Below are positions 1-10,427 of a stretch of 64,000 nucleotides of DNA, piece after piece. Made by a program: the position numbers and the translations under genes. The notes under the pieces are model-generated. The model was not told the origin of the DNA and made no database searches. It was given only the letters and a program-made list of their open reading frames with translations. How positions within the stretch are numbered: the stretch's first letter is position 1; each line of letters opens with the position of its first letter. Origin of the DNA: Rhodanobacteraceae bacterium (GTDB lineage Bacteria > Pseudomonadota > Gammaproteobacteria > Xanthomonadales > Rhodanobacteraceae); assembly GCA_027019085.1 (NCBI GenBank), contig JALUXG010000040.1:62001-126000 (forward strand), in the 5' to 3' direction.

Positions 1-3000
1 GCGCTTCTGGAAGTGGTTGTCCAGGGCGTGCCACCATTCGTGCGCCAGCGATCCCGGACCGCCATGCTTGGTGAGGTTGATCACCACGGCACGGGACTCG
101 AAATGTGCCGCCGCTGGGTTCTTTCCGCCCTTGCCGCGCGCCCCGAAGGCCAGACCGAGCTCACCATTCAGCGAGAGCGCGGCCGGGGGGATTTCCAAGA
201 CACCGGCCATATCCATCAGCGCGTCGTAGGCATTGTTGAGGTCCTGCTGCCTACGCGCGTACTCCACATAGTTGCCGAACTGGACACCACGGAAACCGAA
301 GGTGTCGCTGAACTGCTGCGGCGTGACGTCAGCACCATCGCGGTGATCAATGCCGATGCGGGTCTCGTTTTCGGCGCGGCGCACGGCCGGCTTCTCGCGC
401 ATCTTGGCCACGCGCTCAATGAGAGCTTCGCGATTTTCGTTCAGATAGGCGCGAGCCTTCTTCAGCGCTACGCTCTTATCCGCATCGTCGAAATGCTCCA
501 TGTCGATCGCGTCGCGCGGGATCTTCAGGCCGATGAAGTATCCTAACTTTCCCGGTCTGGCGTAGATGATCAGTGGCGGCTGACGCTTGGCCTTCTGCTT
601 CTTCTGCTTCAGCTCCGGCAGCTTCTTCTTGAATTCCGCCAGGGCCTCTTCGCGCGTGTTTCCGACGGCCATCTGGTTGGGCCAGTTGCCGAAGACATTG
701 CTGCGTCCCTTCTTCTCGATGGACCATTTCGAGACGTTCTCCTCCCCCCTGAATAGGGCGTAATGGTTCTGTTGGAAGGTCACCCCCTGAAGCGATATGT
801 CGTGTCCGATTTCCTGGTACAGCTCCATTCGGCCTCGGATGCCACGGTTCAAGACTTCGCGTTCGGGTTTGCTCATTTCCTCCCGCACGCGCTCCCACGA
901 CACATCGCCAGATAGAAGGTCTTGGGCAAACCCACGCAGCAGCTTCACTGAATCAACCCATCCCCTGAGCTTCCAGCCGCGCGGCTTCCGCGGAATTTCG
1001 TCGCGGATGGCGTGTACGAAAGACACAACCTCGGGATCGACGCCGTTCTCGAGCAACTTCTCGTATTTCGGAGCCGGCCAGCTCTCCGAGAGAGGCGTTT
1101 CGGCAATGTCTGCTTCGCCAGCCCTTTTCAAGGCATCGACGTACTCGGTGCCGTAGTGCTTGCGCGCGCCGTGCAGGGTCTGGCCGAAATCTTCGATCTT
1201 TTCGCCCTTTTCGGTCGCTGTCTTGTCGGTACCGGGGTCCTTCACCGTCTGCTGCGGCGCGGCCTTGTTGTTGCCGGCCGGGATCAGGGCATTGATCGCC
1301 TTGTTCGCGGCCTTGTCGTCCATGTGCATGTAGTAAAGGTCGTCGACGGCTGCCGCGATCTGCTGCGCCGAGACGCCGGCGTCGACGGCGCGCTCGATCA
1401 GGCTGCTGTCAAGCCGGTCGTACTTGTTGGCCAGGGTCATGGCCATGTTGTCGTGCGCGTTGTTCGCCATGAAGAACGAATAGGCAAAGCCCTCGGGGGT
1501 CACGCTGCGCGCGTTCTTCGTGGCCTGGCTCTTGCCGCCGTACTTCTGATGCATCTTGGAGCCTTCGGTGGGCTCCACGGGCGCGATCGGCAGATCCGCG
1601 TTGAAGCGGCCCCACAGCAACGTCTTCTTCGTGTACGGGTCGCCCAGATCGTTAGGGTTGAACGACAGGCGCCACGGCGGCAGGCCGCCAAGCTTTTCGA
1701 TGCGCCCGACCGGGTTCTCGATCGCCCAGACCGCAGGCTTGAAGTATTCGATGGTCCGCAGGGTCTGATGCACCAGCTTGACGCTTGAGACGGTGCGGCC
1801 GTCAGCGTCTTTCGCCGCAAAATGGCGGGCGCCGGACACGGCGAAGTCCGTGCACGGGCATGCCGCAAGAATGGCGTGCACGTCAAGGCCGTCGAAGCTT
1901 CCGAACAGTTCGTTGAAAAAATCCACGCTGAAGTTATGGATGTCCCCGACCTTGCGTTCCTTGCCGTTCGCATCCGTGAAAGTGCCGGTGTCCTGGATGT
2001 CGAAGCGATAGACCTGGTAGCCGGCTTCCTCCCACGGCTTTGACCACTGACCTGTCAGGTCAAACAGCGACAGCACGATCTTCTGGCTGTTTTCGTTGCG
2101 TATTTCCGTGTCCGCGCCTTGCGCGGCGGCGTGCGCTCGCCACTTGGCGATCTTCTGCTTGGCTTCCTTGACCGACATCCAGCCGTGCTCGTCCGTGTAG
2201 ACCTTGGCCTTTTTGTCGAGGCGTTCAATCTCGGATTTTGCCGGCGGCTTGAAGATGTTCGTTACCGCCTGGCCGTCCTCCATCATGCTCTTCTGAGCCT
2301 GATTGAACTCCTGAACGATCTGGCCCAGCTCGCGATCGTCGGCGCCGACATGGACATGCTCGGGGGCGGTGGCGTTGTCGAGCGACTTCTCGTATTTCTC
2401 TGACGGCCGCGAGTACATGATGCCATCGGGCGTTTCGGCGCGCGTCCATCCGTCTTGGGCCTGCCGGCGCTTGAGCGCGTACAGCAGGCGATTTGTATCG
2501 CCCTTGCTATTGCCCTCTTTCCAACCCTTCTTGAGCATGACAGAACGGACGAAATCGCCCGAATTCTCGCCTTCTCTTGGCAAGATCAACAGCTCGGCCT
2601 GACCGCTTGTTTCGATCATGCGCCGTGCGGTGGGCATGGAAAGGTTAAGCCGCGCATCAAATCCGGCCGGATCCAGGTGCAGCATCACACCACGGTTCTG
2701 TCCCTGGCCAAGAGCCAGATCCCGCGTGCTGGCGGCAAACTTCTCGTTTAGCCCGGGGCCGGAGCTCCTGCGCATGCCTTCCATAAGCTCCACGGCGCCA
2801 TGCGCGTTCGTTTCCCGGTACAGGTCCGTGGTGACCTTGTCCGCCGGACGCATGGGGTTGTACTTGGGTATCTCGTGCCGTTCGAGCTCGGTTTGTGCCG
2901 AAGGGTCGGCCGCGCTCGCATCCGGCGCGCGCTCGCTGACCGGATTCGATGTGTCGCCGTTGTGCAACCAGTCCTTGAATTCGGCCATGGACATGTCGTT

Positions 3001-6000
3001 CACGGGTCCGACCTTCCAGCCCTTGTCGAAGTTGGACAGGTACGCAGCTATGGCCTGTTTCTCGCTGTCAAAGCCGATCATGGCTTTGTGCTCGTCGAAC
3101 TTGCCAGTCTTCTGGTCGATCTGATCGACCACATAGACGCGATCGCTGTCCGGGTTCGGGCCCACGTAGACGTCGACCTGTTCGTTGTCGGCTCCCACGG
3201 TGCGTTTCACGTATCCGTAGTGATCGCTCATCGTGTTCGACCAGGCCTTGCCGTCCTCACTCACACCGCTGCGCGTGGATCCGCGCGGGTTCTCGATGCT
3301 GATGTCCAGACCCTGCACCGAGACGTGGCCTTTCTTGTAGTTGCCCGCATCCTTCTGGGCATCCGTGGGCTCCGGCGCTTCGTTATTCGGCGATGAGGCT
3401 GCTTCTTTGGCTGCCGATTCGACCTTCGCGGCCGTGTCAGCTGGCTTGGCATTCTCCTTGGCCGGTGCCTTGATCTCGGTTTCCGGCACAGCTTTCAGGC
3501 CCTGTTCGATATCGTCCGGGTGCTGCTGCATCAGGACGGATTGCGGATCCCTGAGCTGCGCCGGTTTTGTCTCACCGATCGCTTTCAGCGCTATGCGTGC
3601 CTGCTCATCGCTGAGCGCCTGCACCTTCGGACGCAGCGCCTCAGCGCGCGCGCTGAGCTCTTGGCTGGCCTGGGACGGGTTTTTCTGTTGTTCCTGGTAT
3701 CTGGCATGCGCAGCCTGCGCTTTAGGGGAAGGCTGGGCCGGATTGAGCGCCTTCTCAATAGCTGCATGGTCCTTGGCATCGAAGCGCAGGCCTCCGGCCT
3801 TGAGCGCGCGGCCCTTCTTCTTGAATCCCGCCTTGCTGAGCGCGGCACGAATCGCCGCCGGGTCGCCGTGCACGACCAGCCCCTTTGGTCCCTTCTGCGT
3901 GATCTTGAACGACTGGCCGGCGGACTGAGGCGCGGCATTCTCGGACGACTGCGTCTTGGCTTCCTCGGGCGCCGGCGCCGGTGTCGGCGTTTTCTCCGGA
4001 ATCGGGGGCTTGGCTACTTCCCGGGCTTTCTCGCCGCCGGCAGAACCAGCTTGGGTTCCTGCACGTCGAGCTTGTTCCCCGCCGACACCACGGCCTGCAT
4101 CATGGCCCTGTCGAGCTCGGGGCTCGCTTGGTTTGCCTGCCGCGTTGAAGAGGGTTCCTGCCTGCTTCGGGGCGCTTTCTTCGCTCCCATACCGTTTCTC
4201 CTGGTCCCTGCGGACCATGTCGATGACATCGGCGGCCGCGAGCTTCGGTGCACCGAACATATCATCATTGCTGGCGTGCTGCTGGTGGCGTTGCACAATC
4301 TCTCCGGCATACCGCAAGCCTTCGGCCATGCGCTTGGCCGATCGCGCGTTCGCCGCGAAGAACTCGGCCCAGGCATCGCCTGACGTGTCGCGCCCGACAA
4401 GATCGCCCTGCGCGAGCAGCTTCCCGACCTTCTGGCCATTGTTGTGGGCCTGATGGATGACGTTCATCGCCGCAGCGAAGCGCTGCGCGTAATCGCCCAT
4501 CGGCCCCTTCGGGTCGATTTTCGCCCACGTCGGCGCGGCGATGACCAGTGCGTTGAGTGCGTTCCTGGCATCGGGGTTCGTTTCCTCGGCCTGCGCGGCG
4601 ATCAGCTTCGGATCCCCGTACGCCTTGGCGAAGATCGCGGCGCGGAGCCGGTCGAAGTACGCCTTGTTGGCCGCGCCGTCGGCCGTGACCAGTTGTCCGC
4701 GCTCGGCCGGGCCAAGCGCGTTCAGGAACTTGCGGTGGAAGGTGGCGCTCATGTTGGTGGAGATTCCACCATCGGCTGTCAGCGGCAGGTCGGCCAGGTC
4801 TGGGAGCGCGCGCGCATCGGTCTGCGCTTGTTCGGTAGGGGAAAGTCCCAGGCTCGTCGAGGCATTCGATGCCGCACCCATGTCGCCCTGGTTGTGCTTG
4901 GCGTCGTACAGACGCACGACCATCGGCCGTTCCTTGGACTGGATCGCGGACGGCGAAATGCCAAGCATTTGCGTATCGTCGATCAGGCCCTGCTTGTAGT
5001 CCTTGCCGTTTCCGCGCTTCCACGCGGCCTGGATGCCTGCGGTGCGGCCGTTGTTCAGGGCCTGCAGTGGAGCATTGGCGTAATCGCTGTTGACGGTGCC
5101 ATCTGCGTGATGGGATGCGGCCACAGTGTTGGCGTCGACGACCGCGTACTGCACCGGAATGGATCGGCCATCAGCCAGCCTCACCTGGTCGGTCTTGCCT
5201 CTGTCCTCGGCCGGCACGGCCTCGTCAGGCGTCTTCGACGCTACCATCGGCGCGCCCGAGTTGGCGTCGCGCGAGAACGACAGACGCGTCGGGTCCGGGT
5301 TCTTGGCGATTTCCTGCATCTGGACGACGCTGGCTGCCCTCGATCGGTCACGGTTCTGCAGCGTGGCTCCCTCCGGCGCCGCGCTCTGTTCTGTGCCTGC
5401 GGCTACCGCCTGTGACTGCTCGGCCTTGGTGGCCGCCGTGGCGGTATCGGGCGAGGACTGCAAATCTGCCTGCATCTCGTCGAAGTTCCGTGTCGCCGGC
5501 TCAAGCGGACGGTTTGCTTGCAAGGCCTCCCCCATCATGCGACTTGCCGGGCGACGGGCTTTCTTGATTTCGGATTCGGATACGCCCCATGCCTTGGCCA
5601 GCTCGGGCACGTTGATGCGGGTGGACCGATGCGCGCGCCACTGCGCATCGATTTGGTGGGCCAGCTGCCGCACCAGCTGGCCTGGATGCGGAGCATGGGC
5701 TTCTCCGGTGTCTTGATCGATCCATGCGGCCGGTAGCGGCTCTACCAGGGCCGGCTTCTCAGCTTTGACTGAATTTGCTGCGGGGCGGGTTGTTTCGCCA
5801 GCCTGATTGTCTGGGCCGGCCACCGTGCCCGTCACCTTTGCACCCTCAGCTGCTGTCTTTGAGGCTGCTTCGGCCAGTGGATCGATTTGATTGGCCACAT
5901 CGCTGATACTGCCCGGTGCGGCGCCAGGGAAGCGTTCAACAACGGGTTCACCGGCATGATCTTGGGTGTGCGAAGTGCGATGCAAAACACCTGCCGGCGC

Positions 6001-7122
6001 ATCGAAGACACCACCACCCAGCGCACCGGCTGCGCCACTTTCGAAGTAATCGCGCCAGGCATCCGGGCCCGTGGTTGGTGCACCGCCGCCCACACGCTCA
6101 AGGTACGACTGGGCCACCTCCGTACTGCCCTCACGCGCAGCGCCGCCAAGTGCCTCGCGCGCCACACGTCGCAAGACGCTGCCGCCCTTCGGGCTGGCAT
6201 GCAGAAAGCGCCCGAGATTGATGGCTTCGGCAGCGGTATCAATGGAGCCCGCAACAATGCCAGCCCCGACTGCCTGCGCGGCCTGGCCGCGCGATATGTC
6301 TTGCGGGTTCACACCCTGATCGAGACGATTTTCCACCGCCTGACCCGTTTCCAGCGCTGAATTGAGTCCGGTAGCGCCAAGCACACCGCCCAGCTTTCGA
6401 GCCTCGGCGGTTCCGGCATCGCGGATGAGCTTTGCGGCTCCTGCCTCTGCCACATCCTTGCTGACACCCTTGGCCAGTTGATTCTCGACATAGCGTTCGG
6501 CAAGTTGCCTGGCCTCATGCAAAAGAGCCTTTTTCCCGACCAGACCCGCAGCTCCGCCAGTGATGGCGCCGGCGACATTCCCCGCCCCTGGCACACCCGA
6601 CCCAACTGTGCCTCCGATGGCTGCTCCTCCAAGCGCCGTAATAGCTGACTGTAGGGCCTGACCGGAAAGGTTGCCAAGCGTCGATCCGGCCCAGTCACCG
6701 AATTTTGCTTTGCCCTTGAACACATCTTCCAGGCTGGGGCCAGCCAATGGCTCGCCTTGCTTTTTCCCGTACCGGTACAGACTCGCGCCGTAGCGGGTGA
6801 GCTTGGGGCTATCAATCAGCTGGCCGGCCGCGATACCGGCCGCACCCAGCAATTCCTGGTCCTGTGGAATGGTTTGCTGCAACCCGCGCTTGAAGGATGT
6901 CCCGAACCCACTCGAGCGCGACTCATCGACCGATGGTGATGCAGGCGAGCCCGACTCCAGCATCGTGAAACCTTGAGGTGGCGTAGGACGCTTGAGCGTA
7001 GGTGGCGACGATGCAGAAGGCTTCGAAGTGCGGGCGCTGGTATCAGTGTTGTCTTGCTGTACGGGATCGAGGACACGAAACCCGGATGGCGGAGCAAGGA
7101 GGTCAGTCACAGCGGTATCCAT
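1..7122 (-). CDS. Giant polyvalent phage protein, C-terminus beyond window
   Basis: An open minus-strand frame runs from ATG 7122 off the left edge, giving 2,374 visible residues. The start overlaps the previous stop by 16 bp. Segments in order: Gly/Ala-rich stretch (about 160-200); ParB/DdrB-like region (about 627-940, with NNGRTAGIQAAW); low-complexity linker (about 960-1240); inorganic-pyrophosphatase-like polyvalent domain (about 1250-1357, with DHYGYVKR and VDVYVG); DNA cytosine methylase-like domain (about 1676-1880, with LFDLTG, PCTDF near 1754 and ENPVG near 1801); and an LPD1/LPD5-class segment ending in AHEWWHALD (about 2362), a zinc-peptidase-like HExxH motif. Such proteins (P1 DarB, the giant protein of Bcep22-like phages) are packaged and injected, and protect incoming DNA from host defences. 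That role here is inferred. Which catalytic domains are active cannot be judged. Confidence 0.9.
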   Translation of the reverse strand, partial: MDTAVTDLLAPPSGFRVLDPVQQDNTDTSARTSKPSASSPPTLKRPTPPQGFTMLESGSPASPSVDESRSSGFGTSFKRGLQQTIPQDQELLGAAGIAAGQLIDSPKLTRYGASLYRYGKKQGEPLAGPSLEDVFKGKAKFGDWAGSTLGNLSGQALQSAITALGGAAIGGTVGSGVPGAGNVAGAITGGAAGLVGKKALLHEARQLAERYVENQLAKGVSKDVAEAGAAKLIRDAGTAEARKLGGVLGATGLNSALETGQAVENRLDQGVNPQDISRGQAAQAVGAGIVAGSIDTAAEAINLGRFLHASPKGGSVLRRVAREALGGAAREGSTEVAQSYLERVGGGAPTTGPDAWRDYFESGAAGALGGGVFDAPAGVLHRTSHTQDHAGEPVVERFPGAAPGSISDVANQIDPLAEAASKTAAEGAKVTGTVAGPDNQAGETTRPAANSVKAEKPALVEPLPAAWIDQDTGEAHAPHPGQLVRQLAHQIDAQWRAHRSTRINVPELAKAWGVSESEIKKARRPASRMMGEALQANRPLEPATRNFDEMQADLQSSPDTATAATKAEQSQAVAAGTEQSAAPEGATLQNRDRSRAASVVQMQEIAKNPDPTRLSFSRDANSGAPMVASKTPDEAVPAEDRGKTDQVRLADGRSIPVQYAVVDANTVAASHHADGTVNSDYANAPLQALNNGRTAGIQAAWKRGNGKDYKQGLIDDTQMLGISPSAIQSKERPMVVRLYDAKHNQGDMGAASNASTSLGLSPTEQAQTDARALPDLADLPLTADGGISTNMSATFHRKFLNALGPAERGQLVTADGAANKAYFDRLRAAIFAKAYGDPKLIAAQAEETNPDARNALNALVIAAPTWAKIDPKGPMGDYAQRFAAAMNVIHQAHNNGQKVGKLLAQGDLVGRDTSGDAWAEFFAANARSAKRMAEGLRYAGEIVQRHQQHASNDDMFGAPKLAAADVIDMVRRDQEKRYGSEESAPKQAGTLFNAAGKPSEPRARQGHDAGRGVGGEQARRAGTQAGSAGGEKAREVAKPPIPEKTPTPAPAPEEAKTQSSENAAPQSAGQSFKITQKGPKGLVVHGDPAAIRAALSKAGFKKKGRALKAGGLRFDAKDHAAIEKALNPAQPSPKAQAAHARYQEQQKNPSQASQELSARAEALRPKVQALSDEQARIALKAIGETKPAQLRDPQSVLMQQHPDDIEQGLKAVPETEIKAPAKENAKPADTAAKVESAAKEAASSPNNEAPEPTDAQKDAGNYKKGHVSVQGLDISIENPRGSTRSGVSEDGKAWSNTMSDHYGYVKRTVGADNEQVDVYVGPNPDSDRVYVVDQIDQKTGKFDEHKAMIGFDSEKQAIAAYLSNFDKGWKVGPVNDMSMAEFKDWLHNGDTSNPVSERAPDASAADPSAQTELERHEIPKYNPMRPADKVTTDLYRETNAHGAVELMEGMRRSSGPGLNEKFAASTRDLALGQGQNRGVMLHLDPAGFDARLNLSMPTARRMIETSGQAELLILPREGENSGDFVRSVMLKKGWKEGNSKGDTNRLLYALKRRQAQDGWTRAETPDGIMYSRPSEKYEKSLDNATAPEHVHVGADDRELGQIVQEFNQAQKSMMEDGQAVTNIFKPPAKSEIERLDKKAKVYTDEHGWMSVKEAKQKIAKWRAHAAAQGADTEIRNENSQKIVLSLFDLTGQWSKPWEEAGYQVYRFDIQDTGTFTDANGKERKVGDIHNFSVDFFNELFGSFDGLDVHAILAACPCTDFAVSGARHFAAKDADGRTVSSVKLVHQTLRTIEYFKPAVWAIENPVGRIEKLGGLPPWRLSFNPNDLGDPYTKKTLLWGRFNADLPIAPVEPTEGSKMHQKYGGKSQATKNARSVTPEGFAYSFFMANNAHDNMAMTLANKYDRLDSSLIERAVDAGVSAQQIAAAVDDLYYMHMDDKAANKAINALIPAGNNKAAPQQTVKDPGTDKTATEKGEKIEDFGQTLHGARKHYGTEYVDALKRAGEADIAETPLSESWPAPKYEKLLENGVDPEVVSFVHAIRDEIPRKPRGWKLRGWVDSVKLLRGFAQDLLSGDVSWERVREEMSKPEREVLNRGIRGRMELYQEIGHDISLQGVTFQQNHYALFRGEENVSKWSIEKKGRSNVFGNWPNQMAVGNTREEALAEFKKKLPELKQKKQKAKRQPPLIIYARPGKLGYFIGLKIPRDAIDMEHFDDADKSVALKKARAYLNENREALIERVAKMREKPAVRRAENETRIGIDHRDGADVTPQQFSDTFGFRGVQFGNYVEYARRQQDLNNAYDALMDMAGVLEIPPAALSLNGELGLAFGARGKGGKNPAAAHFESRAVVINLTKHGGPGSLAHEWWHALDNHFQKR

Positions 7123-8501
7123 TGTCCATTGACGTTGACGATTCGATGCCCCTGCTTGTCGGCGGCCACGGGCAGGCCCATCAGCTGTGCCGACTGCAGC
7201 CTGGCATCGGCAATCGCCATCGGTTTTCCAGACAGCGCTGCATTCTTCACGGCATCATTGGCATACTTGGTGATATTGTCGAGAACCGTCTGCGCTCGCT
7301 TTTGCCCCGGCGAGTCCTTGGTGATCCGCAAGCGTACCGGCTTACCATCAGCGCCCAGCGCACGGCGTACGGTGCCATTGGGACCAATCAGGCCCAGAGA
7401 GCCATCATCGAGTGTGACTTCCTTGGGTTGGCGTGACAGCAGTGCGCGGCTTTGATTGCCTTCGGCGCGCACCATTTCACGCTGCAGGGCACTCTCATCC
7501 GAAGCACTCTGGCGCGCACTGGCAGACGTATCGGCAGCATGTTGACGGGCCGATGCAGCCTGGTTTCGTGCGAGCTGCGCCAGCCCTTTTTCAGCCGACC
7601 GGCGCTGGCGTACGGTTCCTGCGTCCATTTCCACGCCAAGGTTGTGCGCTGCCGTTCCCAGTGGAGATCTCCAATCCTGGTTGGCTATCGACACGGCATC
7701 GGACTGATCCAGCTTGCGTTGCCAGGCCGGGCTGGTGTTGTCGAACATCGGTCCCTGTCTTGCGCGAAGGATGCGATCGGCCATGTCGCTGCTTGACTGC
7801 GTGCCTCCATATACGTCGCTGGCCAGCGGCCGCATCAGGTTGGAAGCCGGAGCCACATTCAACTGCTTCGCGGCATCGGCAATGTCTTGCTGTGTAAGGG
7901 TGCGCTTGATGCCGGCACTTCCATCGCTGAACACAGCCACCGGTGTACCGTCGGCATTGGTTTGCTGCACGGGTGCAAGGTTTCGGTGCAGATATGTATC
8001 GGTTTGTTTGCTGATATCACCGGCCAATTTTTGGTACGCCGGGCTGCCGACTACCTTGGATGGGTCGACCGTTTGGGGTGGGGATGCATTCGTATCCTGA
8101 CCCGGGTGCACCACCATGGCCGTCGGTGGCGGCGTGCCTGTGGCTTGTGGGGCCTGTTCTGGTTTGAGGACACCGGCATTTTCCAGATCAGACGTTGTGG
8201 GATTGAAGGTGGGAAACACGACACGCCCATTGACGTCGAGCGTGGGTTTGCCTTGTGCCCACCCCTGTACCCGGTGCGATAGGTTGAGAAAATCGCGCGC
8301 TCCCTGCATGGGTTCGCCATAACGTGCGCGGATGTTGGCCTTGACCGCGGCCATATCGTCCTTTGGCAGACCCACGGTACCCATGTTCGGGTCGGTGTTG
8401 ACTTGCCGTGGCGCGGGCGCCGGTGCAGGACGGGTCAGCTTGGATGCCTCGCGCATCTTTTTCGGATCGCTGCGCGTGTCATCGGGAAGTACCAGTGCCA
8501 T
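7107..8501 (-). CDS. Phage virion-associated protein, unknown function (464 aa)
   Basis: I do not recognise the family. The protein is Ala/Gln/Ser-rich. Residues about 290-360 hold heptad-like stretches rich in Ala, Arg and Gln (for example AARQHAADTSASARQSA), suggesting a helical or coiled-coil rod, and the N-terminus is Pro-rich (RPAPAPAPRQ). ATG 8501 is preceded by GGAG at a spacing of 8. Its stop overlaps the start of the giant polyvalent gene, so the two are probably translationally coupled. Position at the end of the virion gene run suggests an internal or ejected virion protein; this is inference from position only. Confidence 0.8.
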   Translation of the reverse strand: MALVLPDDTRSDPKKMREASKLTRPAPAPAPRQVNTDPNMGTVGLPKDDMAAVKANIRARYGEPMQGARDFLNLSHRVQGWAQGKPTLDVNGRVVFPTFNPTTSDLENAGVLKPEQAPQATGTPPPTAMVVHPGQDTNASPPQTVDPSKVVGSPAYQKLAGDISKQTDTYLHRNLAPVQQTNADGTPVAVFSDGSAGIKRTLTQQDIADAAKQLNVAPASNLMRPLASDVYGGTQSSSDMADRILRARQGPMFDNTSPAWQRKLDQSDAVSIANQDWRSPLGTAAHNLGVEMDAGTVRQRRSAEKGLAQLARNQAASARQHAADTSASARQSASDESALQREMVRAEGNQSRALLSRQPKEVTLDDGSLGLIGPNGTVRRALGADGKPVRLRITKDSPGQKRAQTVLDNITKYANDAVKNAALSGKPMAIADARLQSAQLMGLPVAADKQGHRIVNVNGQWIPL

Positions 8502-8513
8502 CTGCGTTCTCCG

Positions 8514-10427
8514 TTACACCAGGGGTGTCGTGTCATCGAGCGAGCCGGAATAGCTGAAACTTGTGCCGCACGAGGACGACTCGCTGCGTCCCGAGTGCAC
8601 GCCGGCAGAGAAGTTCACGGCGCTCATGCTCGAAGCGGCCAGCTGCGTGGAGGTCTGGGCGATACCTTGCAGTTTGGCCACGATGACCCGGCCCAGTTCC
8701 ACGACTTGATTGATCGCCAGCTCGGTATTTTTCAGCTGCGTGTCCACCCGCGCGCGCTCGGCTTCCAGGCCAACACTCACCTTGCGCAGGTTGGCATCAC
8801 TGGCAATACCCTGAACCCGGGCTGAGGTCTCATACACACCGAGCCGGGTGCGGTAGATGTCGGCCGTCGCCGTCAGACGCGTTTTCTCTGCTTCAAGGTC
8901 TGCCAGCAGCTTGTCGCGCTGTGTTTGCCAGCTATCCAGGCGCAGCTTGTTCTGATCGATCTCCAGCTGCGATCGCCGCACTTTCTGATCCTGGGCATTC
9001 CCCCATGCCTGAATGCGCGTGGCGTAGCCCTGCTCGACCAGCCCGTACAGCTGGGCACGGGTGTTGTTGCTCTCCAGCTTGCTGCGGAAGGCATCCCATT
9101 CGGTTTTGTAGGCGTTGACACGCTCGGCATAGGCTTCGATCCGGGAGCGCTGGAGCTGGATCTGGGAATTGTTCTGCTCAATCACCGCACTGGCGGCCTG
9201 AACGTCCGCCTTGTACATGTCAATCAGCGACTGGACGCCGGCCAACTGGGCATTGTAGACACGCACCTTCTGTTCATTGAGCGTCCCTTTCAGACGTTCA
9301 CCTTCCAGTTGCGCGCGGTATTTCTCCAGTTCAAGCAATTTCCCCTGCAGCTGCTCACGCCATACCTGTGCCTCGGTCTGGTAGGCCTGCAGGTCCAGGG
9401 TCGCCAGGGAAACGCGTGCATCAAAGATCCGGATGCGCACATCCTGTACCGCCTGCGCTGTGGCCAGGCTGACACGCATGAACTCGGCGTGGTCTTCCAT
9501 CATCCTTGACTCAAGCGCCACACCTTCGGTAACCGCAAACCGAAGGTTCTCGATCGCAATCTGCTGGTCCTGGATATGGATGTCACGCGACAGTTTGTTG
9601 CGCTCGTTCTGGCTGTTCTGGCGCACCATGCTCAAGCGCTTGTTCAGGAGCCCACTTGGCTCGGAGAATCCGCGCGCCGCGTACTCGTCGACCGCCTGTT
9701 GGGTGGCACGCTCTTCTTCGGCATCGACCGCCGAAAAAGCACGGTCGCGCAGAGCCTGCGCAACATTCGCCGGCAAGCCTGTACCCCCATCGAGCATGCT
9801 ACCAACTCGCGTTTTCACGCGGTTGAGCAGGTCGGAGGTGTACTTCTCCGGCGTGAAAGCGAAGGTCTCAAGCGGTGCCTCAATGCTTGATATATCCGGC
9901 TTTTTCGCCGTGAAGGGTTCGAATGTGATGGTTGGAAGGGTTGGAAGATTGAGGCTGTCCAACACCGGGACATCCGGCAGTACCAGTGTAGGTCGAACCG
10001 ACGTGGGTACAGGCGCCAAAGCCACCGTGTCCGAAGGTGGCTGCGCGCTCAATGGCGCCGGCTCAGTGTAGTTCCTCAGCGCCGGCAACGGATTGACCGG
10101 AGCTGTTGGGACCGGGTCAAACGCAAAGGGTGTCAGGGCGATGGAAGGGGCATCGGGCAGTGTGCCAGGATCCCTGAATGTCAGGTCTTTGGGCTCAGCC
10201 GGAGCTGGCGGCAGTTTGATCGAGAACAGGTCCTCATTGAAATTGAACCCGACATTGAACTTCACAGGTGTAATTTGAAATCCATCCAGGCTGGATATTT
10301 CATCTCGTGCCAGCTTGTAGGCTTCGGTGGCGAACTGGGTGTATTTGTCATACGCCAGAGCGACCATATTCACGGCCGGGTCGCCCAGTTGGATCGCACA
10401 CCCTGTTTGCGTGATGTTCGGTGCCAT
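8514..10427 (-). CDS. Phage virion protein with Pro-rich head and long coiled coil (637 aa)
   Basis: ATG 10427 overlaps the previous stop as TAATG and has GGAGAA 7 bases upstream, so it is preferred over more upstream starts. Residues about 50-175 are rich in prolines (repeated LPxxP and VPT segments). From about 180 to 600 the sequence is strongly helical, with many Arg, Gln, Glu and Leu residues in heptad-like order. No enzyme motif is seen. The shape (Pro-rich segment plus long coiled coil) fits a structural or ejection protein of a short-tailed phage; no family assignment is possible from the sequence alone. Confidence 0.8.
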   Translation of the reverse strand: MAPNITQTGCAIQLGDPAVNMVALAYDKYTQFATEAYKLARDEISSLDGFQITPVKFNVGFNFNEDLFSIKLPPAPAEPKDLTFRDPGTLPDAPSIALTPFAFDPVPTAPVNPLPALRNYTEPAPLSAQPPSDTVALAPVPTSVRPTLVLPDVPVLDSLNLPTLPTITFEPFTAKKPDISSIEAPLETFAFTPEKYTSDLLNRVKTRVGSMLDGGTGLPANVAQALRDRAFSAVDAEEERATQQAVDEYAARGFSEPSGLLNKRLSMVRQNSQNERNKLSRDIHIQDQQIAIENLRFAVTEGVALESRMMEDHAEFMRVSLATAQAVQDVRIRIFDARVSLATLDLQAYQTEAQVWREQLQGKLLELEKYRAQLEGERLKGTLNEQKVRVYNAQLAGVQSLIDMYKADVQAASAVIEQNNSQIQLQRSRIEAYAERVNAYKTEWDAFRSKLESNNTRAQLYGLVEQGYATRIQAWGNAQDQKVRRSQLEIDQNKLRLDSWQTQRDKLLADLEAEKTRLTATADIYRTRLGVYETSARVQGIASDANLRKVSVGLEAERARVDTQLKNTELAINQVVELGRVIVAKLQGIAQTSTQLAASSMSAVNFSAGVHSGRSESSSCGTSFSYSGSLDDTTPLV

